A stretch of 11,620 nt of DNA. Origin: Hamiltosporidium magnivora. Lineage: Eukaryota; Microsporidia; Dubosqiidae. Location of the stretch: positions 1 to 11,620 of the forward strand of contig PITI01000493.1 in NCBI GenBank assembly GCA_004325065.1, written 5' to 3'. Both the position numbers and the translations under genes were made by a program. This document shows positions 1 through 7,530 of this stretch, in pieces. Numbering within the stretch: position 1 is the first letter of the stretch; each line of letters starts with the position of its first letter. The notes under the pieces are model-generated. The model was not told the origin of the DNA. It searched no databases and saw only the letters and a list, made by a program, of their open reading frames with translations.

Positions 1-1
1 T

Positions 2-103
2 CTAACCCGAGTGAGCAAGGCTAGGTTTCCATGCTTTTACATGGCAATTACCTACATGTTCAGCTGCGGTCTGCAATCTGGTTACATAAAAAACTACAAA
101 TAA
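2..103 (+). CDS. Possible 3' end of a gene entering from the left
   Basis: This frame is open from the left edge of the window and ends with TAA at 101-103. It would give a 33-residue C-terminal piece that includes a hydrophobic aromatic stretch (CFYMAITYMFSC) and a basic end (GYIKNYK). This resembles the end of a membrane protein, but no family is recognisable. The other strand is also open across the same bases, ending at 2-4, so strand and coding status are uncertain. Sequence to the left of the window is needed to decide. Confidence 0.2.
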   Translation, partial: LTRVSKARFPCFYMAITYMFSCGLQSGYIKNYK

Positions 104-125
104 ATTTGTAGAAAAAGTTTCACAG

Positions 126-275
126 TTATAAAGACCTCCTCCTCATACAAACTCTATGAAACAACCGAAGATGAAGTGCGCTTTCATTCCCATAAAAAAT
201 TCCCACAATGATTTCATATATCAATCTCCCATACTCACTGCCAAGCAGATTGTTTTTTAAATGGTTATCCTCCAT
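126..275 (-). CDS. Hypothetical 49-residue open frame in a coding-like island
   Basis: I do not recognise this product. The frame opens with ATG (MEDNHLKNN...), has an in-frame TAG eight... codons or fewer upstream, and ends in TAA after a basic tail (CMRRRSL). It has no signal peptide and no known motif. The island it lies in, about 1-275, is clearly less AT-rich than the next kilobase, which is the main reason to suspect coding origin. The opposite strand is also open here: a 34-codon frame at 156-260 beginning MKQPKMKC. The true strand is therefore uncertain, and either frame may be a remnant of a decayed gene or mobile element. Confidence 0.22.
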   Translation of the reverse strand: MEDNHLKNNLLGSEYGRLIYEIIVGIFYGNESALHLRLFHRVCMRRRSL

Positions 276-1525
276 CCACCAAATATAATTCTAATATATT
301 ATTTTTTAGTAATAAAAATACATTTTTAATAGAACAAAATTAACTGTATATATTAACACGCACATTAAAAATTCAATGTAATAAAATTCTAAGATTTTTA
401 AATAACGATTTTAAGTCAGAAATTCTTCTAGAGTTTAGTAAGTAAAATATTTGTTGGATATTTATTTATATTTACTATTAAAATATAAATTTTTAAATAT
501 GAAATATTATATTAAAAACAGACAAAGCTTTCTTTCAGAGATCAAAATATTATTTTCAAATCCTAGTTCAATACAATAAAAATGTAAAAACATGTTTCTT
601 GTAATACCGTGGAATGATTAATCATGCACAGTAAATTATAAGAAATTATTTTTAATCTATTATTTAGATGAAATAGTTTAAAAGAAACTTTTTTTCGCAT
701 TTCAAGATTAGATTTTAAACTTTTTTGAAAGATTATATTCTAAAATATAAATTTATATTTAATTTATTCTATAGTTCAGTAAAGATTTTTTTTTATGTCA
801 AATCATTACAACCAAAAAATTTGTATTAAAGTATAATTATAAACTATTTAAAACTTTCTATAATTTAATATCTTTTAAAAGATACTGCTATCTGAACAAG
901 AAATTTCTAATTGTTTGCATTGATTTTATCTTTCTAAAATTTATGTTGTATTTTCTAATATGAATACAATCTATAATTAAATATTACTTTTTCTATAAAG
1001 TTAAGTAAAATAATGTAAATACTATTATTTTTATTCTTGCTGTTATAATAAATCAGAAACTTGTTTTTTAATTTTTTTTAAATTGGCCGTTTCTTATTTG
1101 TCTTAAATTTTTATGATTTTTGATTGGAAGAGATAAGTAAATTCTAAAAAAAACAATATTAAAACGTTTTTGTAAATCTAAAATATAATTCCATTATAAA
1201 CAAACATGTATAATTATTCAAAGTGTTTCTGTAACCATATCCATAAAAAAAAGTATTCTAAAAATCCAATATTTAGTTGAAATACAAATTCTTACAATAT
1301 ATATTTTTTGCATAAAAATATAAGAATTAGTTTTTAGAAAAATTGTGTAAGTTATAAATTTATCGACAAAAGGAATTATTAAAACCACTTTATTGTTACG
1401 CTAGATTCTTCCATTTAAAAATCAACCAATTTTTTTTATCTTTTCGTTTCAAAATTACCAAATTAAATTTTAAAAATTTAAAGCATGTTTCACTAAGACT
1501 TTCAACTTAAATTTTTCTTTGTCTT
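276..1525. other. AT-rich intergenic region, no gene seen
   Basis: About 1.25 kb of very AT-rich sequence with stops in every frame and no coding-like stretch that I accept. Small structures include a perfect 12-bp palindrome ATGATTAATCAT at 614-625 and an 8-bp inverted repeat AATTCTTA/TAAGAATT at 1288-1295 and 1321-1328. The part next to 1534 should hold the promoter of the MKT1-like gene, but no TATA-type element stands out in such AT-rich DNA. A 3-codon ATG frame at 1485-1496 lies just upstream of that gene in another frame. Confidence 0.6.
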
Positions 1526-1533
1526 ACACCCCT
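1526..1533 (+). promoter_or_regulatory. CCC-type motif immediately upstream of the start codon
   Basis: The sequence ACACCCCT directly abuts the ATG at 1534. A run of four C is conspicuous in this AT-rich context. CCC or GGG motifs a few bases upstream of the start codon are a known feature of microsporidian genes, where 5' untranslated regions are very short. The motif supports ATG 1534 as the start and supports a microsporidian source. Its function here is inferred from position only. Confidence 0.5.
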
Positions 1534-3027
1534 ATGCCAATAAGAGGATTTGACATTCTCAAGAAACACATCGTAATCACAGCAAAGCGACCAGCTGCTG
1601 TCTTAAAAGATACACGTTTCTGTGTCGATGGTTTCTGGTTTCTTAAGCGTTACGCACTTCCAAGCAATGCCTCATCAGCATACGTCTTTGGTCTTGATTT
1701 TCTTACACCGATTCAAAAATTTATATCTTTTGTTCAGAACTATAGTATAGATGTACTTTGGATTTGGGACGGTATTCCGATAAAATCCAGCAAAACAGAT
1801 GAATATTTTGAAAAGGCGATTCACGCTTATCAATCCAATGATTTTAGTATTTTCAACAGTCATTTACGAAGATCGATTGAATTCGAAGAATATGTAATAC
1901 CGATTACCGAATTACTTAGAAGTTCAAATATTAGTGTTATTCGTGCTCCATATTGTGCGATGGCACAGGCTTCTTATTTATCTAAACTAGGATTGTGCTC
2001 ATACGTCTTTGCACCAACAGATTTTTTACTTTTTGAAGATGGCGAAAAACTTGTCACTGATTTTTGCAATTTTAAAGATATTTGCACGCAGGTCGAGATA
2101 ATTACACGAAGTGAAATTTTACACAATTTAAAATTGAATTTTTATCGGTTTCAAAGTTACTCACTTCTTCTTGGTTGTGAATTTTGTCCGACTATTCCTC
2201 CCTTTTCCACCAATTTTGATATTAATTCTGTCATTTCAATTGTTGGTGGGTATGAATCTGTTTATTCAGCAGCAAGAAAATGTATGGAACAGGTTTACAA
2301 TACATCGTCTGATTCTATTATTGTGGAAGGGTATTTAAAAATGTTTGTGACGGCCAAGTCACTTTTAAAATTTCATCCGGTAATGAAAGAAAACGGGGCG
2401 GTTTTACCATTGAATGAAATAGATGTTCCATCTGGAATTGAATGTATTTTCGGGGAAAGATATGCAGATTCGTTTTACGAAAAATTATTTAATGTTGAGG
2501 TGTCTCCATTAAATGCTCCTGATTGGTCAGAAAATTTTTATTCTTCAAAAGATAAAACAAGTGAAAACAAAAACAATGAAAAACAAAATATTTCATCCGA
2601 AAGGAAATTAGACACTTTGGATTCTACGCTTGACTCTACCGACATTTTTTTAATGAAGAAAATGTTTGAAAAAGATTATTTTTCAAAAAATATTCTTCTT
2701 AAACTTCTAATTTTTTGTAATTTTTCTGTTCAAGATAAATTAAAAAAAACTTTTTTTAAATCACCACCAATCTTTGAATCTTTCATATACGAATCAAATA
2801 TTGATATTCTAAGATTTGTTAGAATATTAAGAAATGAAATGCTTATAAATTTGCCAAGATTTGATTTGAAATATAAAAATTTTAATATTCAAAATTCTTG
2901 TTTTTTGGAACAAAATAAGGAAGATTATCAAAAGTATAGAAAATATTTTGAAGAAATTAAACCCGTAGTTAAAAGCATTGGAATAAATATCGAAGAAATA
3001 GATGAGTATTTAAGCGGAATGCAGTAG
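1534..3027 (+). CDS. MKT1: MKT1-like XPG-fold protein (nuclease-dead post-transcriptional regulator)
   Basis: A 497-residue protein read from ATG 1534. The frame can be extended five codons to a TTG, but an upstream in-frame TAA at 1471 and the adjacent CCCC motif favour the ATG. Residues ~1-90 form an XPG N-like domain, with Asp32 in CVDGFWFL and Asp79 in WIWDG matching the first two metal-binding positions. Residues ~137-170 match the XPG-I region (APYCAMAQASYL, then APTDFLLF), and ~211-224 match the following GCD-type segment (LLLGCEFCPTIPPF). The two catalytic glutamates of the APxExEA motif are replaced by Cys141 and Met143. One Asp of the next pair is also lost; only Asp163 remains. That pattern fits Mkt1, a fungal XPG-fold protein that, with Pbp1, controls mRNA fate in the cytoplasm. 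A Ser/Asn/Lys-rich linker (~333-370) precedes a helical C-terminal part. At 497 residues it is shorter than yeast Mkt1 (about 830), as expected for a reduced genome. No neighbouring gene forms an operon-like unit. Its first ~300 bases are richer in G+C than the rest of the gene. Confidence 0.85.
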   Translation: MPIRGFDILKKHIVITAKRPAAVLKDTRFCVDGFWFLKRYALPSNASSAYVFGLDFLTPIQKFISFVQNYSIDVLWIWDGIPIKSSKTDEYFEKAIHAYQSNDFSIFNSHLRRSIEFEEYVIPITELLRSSNISVIRAPYCAMAQASYLSKLGLCSYVFAPTDFLLFEDGEKLVTDFCNFKDICTQVEIITRSEILHNLKLNFYRFQSYSLLLGCEFCPTIPPFSTNFDINSVISIVGGYESVYSAARKCMEQVYNTSSDSIIVEGYLKMFVTAKSLLKFHPVMKENGAVLPLNEIDVPSGIECIFGERYADSFYEKLFNVEVSPLNAPDWSENFYSSKDKTSENKNNEKQNISSERKLDTLDSTLDSTDIFLMKKMFEKDYFSKNILLKLLIFCNFSVQDKLKKTFFKSPPIFESFIYESNIDILRFVRILRNEMLINLPRFDLKYKNFNIQNSCFLEQNKEDYQKYRKYFEEIKPVVKSIGINIEEIDEYLSGMQ

Positions 3028-3066
3028 AATGGTATTTATTAACGAAAAAAACTGTTGATTTTATGA

Positions 3067-3072
3067 AATAAA
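3067..3072 (+). terminator. Candidate poly(A) signal AATAAA of the MKT1-like gene
   Basis: A canonical AATAAA lies about 40 bases after the TAG stop of the MKT1-like gene. The distance suits a short 3' untranslated region. In such AT-rich DNA the hexamer also occurs by chance, so position is the only real support. Confidence 0.35.
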
Positions 3073-3232
3073 TATCATTTAATTTAAATTTCTATTCCCC
3101 AAATATTTTTATTTTTCGTGGTTTCTTGTATTAAATTTTCAAATATAAATAATTTCTTTTAAATATTTTAATCATATTTTTACTATCAAAACATGAAATA
3201 GTGTAAAAAATTAAGAATATTCAACAAAAATT

Positions 3233-3364
3233 ATGGAAGAGGACATCCACACTAAAAAAATAAGTGCTTGGAATTTTTTGGAGAAATTATGTAAAAAACA
3301 TTTGATTGATGGTTGGCGAGATGAACCAAAACCTGAATTTTTGTTTGTGTCAGTATTTGTGTAA
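3233..3364 (+). CDS. Hypothetical 43-residue open frame, perhaps a gene fragment
   Basis: The frame starts with ATG (MEEDIHTKKIS...) and ends with TAA at 3362-3364. The product is hydrophilic, with a mixed-charge Trp-containing core (WNFLEKLCKK, then DGWRDEPKPEF). This composition is unlike translated AT-rich noise and looks like a piece of a real protein. I do not recognise a family; a decayed transposase or the start of a larger broken gene are both possible. It begins about 205 bases after the MKT1-like gene, at the left edge of a GC-richer island that extends to ~3885. Confidence 0.3.
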   Translation: MEEDIHTKKISAWNFLEKLCKKHLIDGWRDEPKPEFLFVSVFV

Positions 3365-3397
3365 GGAGGGATGATCTACAAAAACGTTAAATTTTTT

Positions 3398-3885
3398 CTA
3401 AAAACCTATGATATTGTTTTTCATGAAACTAGATTGAAAAACACAGGTGAAGTTATATGAAATCACCATGCCGAATCACGGAAATCTAAACTAGCTCAGT
3501 TGGGTCAGTAGATCTAGGACCTGGAAGCTACGAAAAAACATACCTTTAAAACCCAATAGGTAGGTTATACCTTTTACTATGACATTGTACTGTTTAAGTA
3601 GACATCACGTAACTTGCCACGAAATTTTAGTTGAATTATAATCGTTTTTTAAAGTTTAAAGTAAGTGCCAAGGCGAGTTTTGATTTGAGTTTACACACCA
3701 TGCTACAGACATCCACAAAAATCTGGCTACTGCATCACCTATTAAATGAGTTCTACACACCTTTTAGAAGAAAATATTTGGACAATATGGCTCATTAGAG
3801 GAACCATTGAAGTATTGGGGGCATAGTTATCTATGTTAAACTCAGAACTACTTAAATGCCATAAGAACAATATAAAACATGTCAT
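3398..3885 (-). pseudogene. Broken gene for a hydrophobic, possibly secreted protein
   Basis: On the minus strand an ATG at 3885 opens a 47-codon frame that begins like a signal peptide (MTCFILFLWHLSSSEF), continues through DNYAPNTSM and ends at 3742. Near 3760, one frame over, coding-like sequence continues (CRTHLIGDAVARFLW, then MSVAWCVNSNQNSPW). It goes on to a stop at 3398-3400 with internal stops at 3656-3658, 3605-3607 and 3491-3493. One frameshift plus several stops would explain the whole as a decayed gene. The region is visibly less AT-rich than its flanks, which supports former coding. No family is recognised. A short plus-strand frame (3700-3798) overlaps, so the strand is likely but not certain. 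Confidence 0.35.
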
Positions 3886-4341
3886 TTGTATAGAAATATG
3901 CTAAATTACTAAGTAAAATTTACTCAAAAATAATATATAAAATTCTCATAAAATATTATTTTTTATTCTAACCTACAAGTAAATCTCACTAAATTTTTCG
4001 ACTTATTAAATTCTAAAGCTTCAAAGACGAGTAACAGAATAGAAATATTTTAAGATACAATTTAAATAAATACTATTTAAGTGGTTTTTATTTCAGAATA
4101 CATAATTAAAATTATATCTAAAATTCACCATAATAATTATATATACAATACTTCGACCATAAATATATATATATGGTTTACAAATTAGTTATTTCACATG
4201 AAGAGTTATATTAACTTCGATTTATTAAAATCTATTATGTGAAAGTATAGAAGAAACGTGGTTATATATAAATTAAAATATATTTCTTCTACTTGTTTAT
4301 ATTTTGAGTCATTTATTAAGAAATTAGAAACAAATTGACAA
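3886..4341. other. AT-rich spacer with one palindrome
   Basis: No coding-like frame is seen. It contains a 22-bp near-perfect palindrome at 4156-4177, reading ACCATA, an AT alternation, then TATGGT. The function is unknown, and it could simply reflect an AT microsatellite. Confidence 0.5.
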
Positions 4342-4635
4342 TCAGTTTTTGATTCTAATATTATTAATTATCTTTATGAATTCTTTCTCAACAAAAGTTC
4401 TCTCTTTGGGATTTAACATTCTAAATACATTTTCATTCTAACCATTAGTAAAGGTATCTGTTTTATATGTACCATTTATATGTGTAACAGATCTACCAAA
4501 TCTTAAATAAGTATCCGCTTTAGCCCTTTCTGCTCCTGCTTGAAACAAAGGATAACATTTATCAAAAAGTGAAGATTTTATACCGAGAAATAAAAGAAGC
4601 AGAAATAATATCCTATTTTTAGAATTATCAAACGT
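4342..4635 (-). pseudogene. Broken paralogue of the small secreted LRFGRS protein
   Basis: A minus-strand frame of 97 codons with one internal TAG (4438-4440) and no ATG. An ACG at 4635 sits where a start would be expected, which suggests a lost start codon. The product begins with a clear signal-peptide core (RILFLLLLFLGIKSS). A cysteine in FDKC follows, then AERAKADTYLRFGRSVT, and after the stop a basic helical tail (NPKERTFVEKEF). It aligns without gaps to the intact protein at 8722-8979. IKS, the cysteine and LRFGRS all fall at the same spacing, with 16 residues between Cys and Leu in both. The LRFGRS codons lie at 4489-4506. Leu-Arg-Phe-Gly-Arg is the mark of animal RFamide neuropeptide precursors, and Lys before ADTYLRFG would be a possible cleavage site. 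Whether any product is made is doubtful. Stop readthrough or a non-ATG start are alternatives to pseudogene status. Confidence 0.55.
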
Positions 4636-4687
4636 ATTTCTACTTTTAAAATAATTAATTAAAAGTATAAATTAAATATCAAAATAT

Positions 4688-4809
4688 AATCTTTCTTTCA
4701 TATATTTATAGATTTTATAATCCGTCGTTCAAATATTTATAGATTTAAATCTTTCGTGTATATATTTATAGATTTTATAATCTTTCGTTCATATATTTAA
4801 GATTTTTTA
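4688..4809. repeat. Tandem repeat, four ~31-bp units
   Basis: Four imperfect copies start at 4688, 4719, 4748 and 4779, so the spacings are 31, 29 and 31 bases. Each copy follows the pattern AATCTTTCGTTCATATATTT then ATAGATTTTAT with a few substitutions and a 2-base deletion in the second copy. The array ends about 50 bases upstream of the broken LRFGRS gene, read on the minus strand, and so occupies its promoter region. Confidence 0.8.
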
Positions 4810-5837
4810 GTGCCTGAATTGGCAAATTAATTAGAATTAAAAACTATATTTAGAAATTTAAATTTAATGTGTTTTTAAACTACTTAAGTTGAAAAGTTTA
4901 AGTCAATTTAATATGAAAGGAAAAAATGTTTTATAATTAAAAAAAAATCTTAAAATAACTATTTTGGTTCAACGTTATATAACTGATATGCGATAATATT
5001 AGAAAAACTTAGTTTAATTTGAGAGTGTTTAAATTTTTAGCTTTTATTTTTTAGTAGTTTTTATAATTTTTTAACTAAGTAACAAACAAGCTATTTCTTT
5101 GCAAATTAAGATTTTGAATATTATTTTTATAAGTTTAGATATATTTTTTAAGATTTTGTAATATATAATAAAATAATGGCCTCTTTGTACATTTCAATTC
5201 GTTTCTTAACAATTTAACTTTGTGACTAAAATTAACATTCTTAAATTTTCATATGATTTCTGGTATAATTTAGTACTTTTTTGTAATTAAATTCTAAAAA
5301 TAGTATATAGTAGTCGAAAACAGCTTTCATATAATAATATTTACGATAAAAGCATTGATATCTATACATATATCACATACATATAAGATGTATTTTATAT
5401 CTTTTAAACCTTATTAATTACCATGAACAAATTAATTTCTAACCAATTTTTAAATCTCAATATTTCAAACGAAATAAAAGAGTTTGGTAGTTAAAGTTGA
5501 TATTTCTTCTCTATTGTTATTTAAACTATATTTAATATGTTTAATATTTCATTTTTATGAGTTTAATGTTGTTCGATTTCATATTCAATTACTTTTACAA
5601 TAAATTTTTACAAATAGTAAGTTTTAAATTCATTGTTTGAATCATACTATTATCAAAAGCAAGTATATTTTTATATCGGGTTGTTTAATGCCGACTTATT
5701 GTAAAATTTTAAAAAAGTTAAAAATACTTTTTTTAATGTTTCAGAAAGTAACAAATGAAACGTCTTTGATTTTCGTTTTTCTATCTAAACTATAGCACAG
5801 AAAATTTGTTTTAAATTTTAAATTCTAGAGCTAAAAA
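4810..5837. other. AT-rich region, no gene seen
   Basis: About 1 kb of highly AT-rich DNA with frequent stops in all six frames. I saw no coding-like stretch, no RNA gene and no repeat worth naming. Confidence 0.55.
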
Positions 5838-6141
5838 CTACAAAAAAATCCTAGTATTTGCTTTATTGTTCAAAAAACATAAATATTTCTTTAAATAGGT
5901 TTTCATATGACTCGAGTCTATTTTAGTGTATGGAAATCTAAAACCGCTTTTATGGAATATAATAAAATATTGTGGCTTGCCACTATTTAAATTACATCTT
6001 AAAATGTTATTTCATCATCGGTTTACAGAAAGCTTTAAAATAAATCTGTTTTTTCTTTGAAAAATATCTTATTAGCTTCCTACATTCCCTATCAGTAATT
6101 CAAAAGCAATTATTATGCATTGCTGATGGCAAAATTTTCAT
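5838..6141 (-). pseudogene. Possible decayed coding remnant
   Basis: On the minus strand an ATG at 6141 starts a short frame (MKILPSAMHNNC) ending in TGA at 6100-6102. The same frame continues as a basic stretch (DRECRKLIRYFSKKK, then AFCKPMMK). One frame over, 57 codons are open from 6011 to 5838 (NLNSGKPQYFIIFHKSG, then FRFPYTKIDSSHMK). The residue mix looks coded rather than random, but length alone is not significant at this base composition. A 27-codon plus-strand frame at 5907-5990 competes. No family is recognised. Confidence 0.2.
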
Positions 6142-6690
6142 AAAAAGTGAAAATGCATGTTTTACTTTAACTTAAAAATATTTTCTATGTTTAGATCAGT
6201 TATAACTGAAATATTAATTTGGTTTAGTGTTTGGCTCTGCTATAAAACAAGTTAAACAAAAAATTGAGCACAAATGTAAAATAAAAATTTGATTCAAAAA
6301 AGCTCTATATTTACCTTTACCAAATACAAACCCGATTTTAATTTCTAAAATATTTCGATTCAATATACCTTACGATTCTAATAACGCAAATTATCCTTTG
6401 CAAAGTAATATAAGTGTACTATTTCATTTTGTATCTTTTTATACATTGCAAAGATGATAAATATATCGATTATTACAAGAAAAAAAGTATAAATTTTGAA
6501 ATAAAAAAGATTGAGTAGATATATCAAATTATTGGTATATTTGAATTTTTTAAAATCAATGATTTTTTTCATTTATTAGCTCAATACATAAAATCTATTT
6601 AAAACCCACTAATATCATTGTAAAACAACTTGAATTAATTATATTTTACCGTATATTTCTTGTATTTCTAGTATATTGTGTATTTTTATA
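6142..6690. other. AT-rich region, no convincing gene
   Basis: A 64-codon minus-strand frame at 6378-6572 starts with ATG, but it is almost only Ile, Phe, Leu, Lys, Asn and Tyr, as expected from translated AT-rich noise. A 32-codon plus frame at 6157-6255 is of the same kind. I accept neither as a gene. Confidence 0.5.
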
Positions 6691-6725
6691 ATATCATTAA
6701 GTGGTTTTTAAAACCTTAATGATAT
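6691..6725. repeat. Long inverted repeat (16-bp arms, 2-base bulge)
   Basis: The left arm is ATATCATTAA, then GT as a bulge, then GGTTTT. After a single base the right arm reads AAAACC then TTAATGATAT. All 16 arm bases pair. With essentially no loop this is a DNA palindrome able to form a cruciform, or an RNA hairpin if transcribed. It ends 22 bases from the broken frame at 6748-6936, on that frame's 3' side. Confidence 0.75.
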
Positions 6726-6747
6726 GAAATACGCTGAATAAATTTTA

Positions 6748-6936
6748 TTAGAGTTTAGAAGAATAACCAGCATTAAAAACTATCTGGTTGGTAATGAGTA
6801 CGTAAAATTGGTGTAAAATTAATTGTTGCCATTTTTGTGGGATAAAAACTACACTGAATCTATAGATGGCCAATCCCCTATAATTACGAGTTCTGATAGA
6901 TTAAAAGAAACAAATAGAAAACCTCCATTTTTTCAT
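6748..6936 (-). pseudogene. Short broken frame, possible remnant of a secreted protein
   Basis: A minus-strand ATG at 6936 opens MKKWRFSICFF, which resembles the start of a signal peptide. One TAA follows, then 50 open codons (SIRTRNYRGLAIYRFSV... to NAGYSSKL). The YRF about 17 residues after the cysteine recalls the Cys-to-LRF spacing of the two LRFGRS proteins, but the Gly-Arg is absent and the match is weak. The plus strand is open across the same bases (6823-6954), so only one of the two readings can be right, if either. Confidence 0.2.
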
Positions 6937-6954
6937 CCTCGACTCGGAATGTAA
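6823..6954 (+). CDS. Open frame ending in a FHPRLG motif
   Basis: The frame is open from a TAA at 6820-6822 to a TAA at 6952-6954, 43 codons, with no ATG near its start. The product is hydrophilic (DKNYTESIDGQSPIITSSD, then RLKETNRKPPFFHPRLGM). Phe-x-Pro-Arg-Leu-Gly is the C-terminal signature of insect pyrokinin/PBAN-type peptides, and an Arg-Lys pair lies six residues upstream of the Phe in FHPRLG. In known precursors the Gly is followed by a basic residue; here Met and a stop follow. The lack of a start codon or signal peptide means it would have to be a fragment. Confidence 0.2.
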   Translation: MLPFLWDKNYTESIDGQSPIITSSDRLKETNRKPPFFHPRLGM

Positions 6955-7530
6955 AAGCGAACTCAAAAAATAATTAACTAAGTAAGATTTAATGTGAAAA
7001 ATATAAACCTTTATTGATGAAAAGTTTTTTGTATGTATCTTTTCAGTTCGAATGGTTAGTATATATTTTTGCTAAAAATAGCTGAGAATTCATTCAAATT
7101 TTAATGTTTATAGAGATATTATTTACAAATGATTGCAAAATTTTAGAAGCCTGTTATTATGCTGTTGTCATAATTTTCCCAGGTAATAATTTCAAATTTA
7201 AGTCTCAAAAATTATAAATCAGTTAATCCATAAACTTTTTAGAACCTTTCGCTGTGTATTGTACAAAAAATTAATAATAAATGAAATTATGAATATTTAG
7301 ATTGTAAACTATAGCGCGATTGTCTAGTTTATTTAGTGTATTTTTTATATAATTATATTTTGAAACAAAGTCATTCAAGAGCCATAAAATTGGATTTTTA
7401 TCTTTCTAGTTTTCAAAGACATTCTTATTATGATTAATATCGTATTTGTTTACAAAAAAGCCATTTAGCATATTTTTTAATACAATAGTCTTAACAACTT
7501 AATTTGCAATATTAAAAATCGAACATTTTA
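6955..7530. other. AT-rich region with only scattered short open stretches
   Basis: No feature that I accept. Short minus-strand stretches around 7385-7490 read like coding sequence (for example MSLKTRKIKIQFYG, and CIKKYAKWLFCKQIRY in another frame). They might be further decay products of the pseudogene to the right, but stops and frame changes are too frequent to join them. Confidence 0.4.

Noticed and set aside
1675..1863. 62-codon minus-strand open frame
   Set aside because: Lies entirely inside the MKT1-like gene and has no feature of its own; an antisense shadow.
3492..3570. tRNA-like A-box TAGCTCAGTTGG followed by a weak B-box-like GGTTATACC and TTTT
   Set aside because: No 7-bp acceptor stem, an imperfect D stem and no proper anticodon or T arm can be drawn. 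The bases lie antisense to the decayed minus-strand frame, where they read LTQLS and a stop.
3700..3763. Insulin B-chain-like start, CRTHL, after Lys-Arg on the minus strand
   Set aside because: The second B-chain cysteine is not at the required spacing, no A-chain pattern follows, and the Lys-Arg and the Cys stretch are in different frames.
6378..6572. 64-codon minus-strand frame with hydrophobic stretches
   Set aside because: Residue content is what AT-rich DNA gives at random, with no signal, motif or context. Frames of this length are expected by chance at this base composition.
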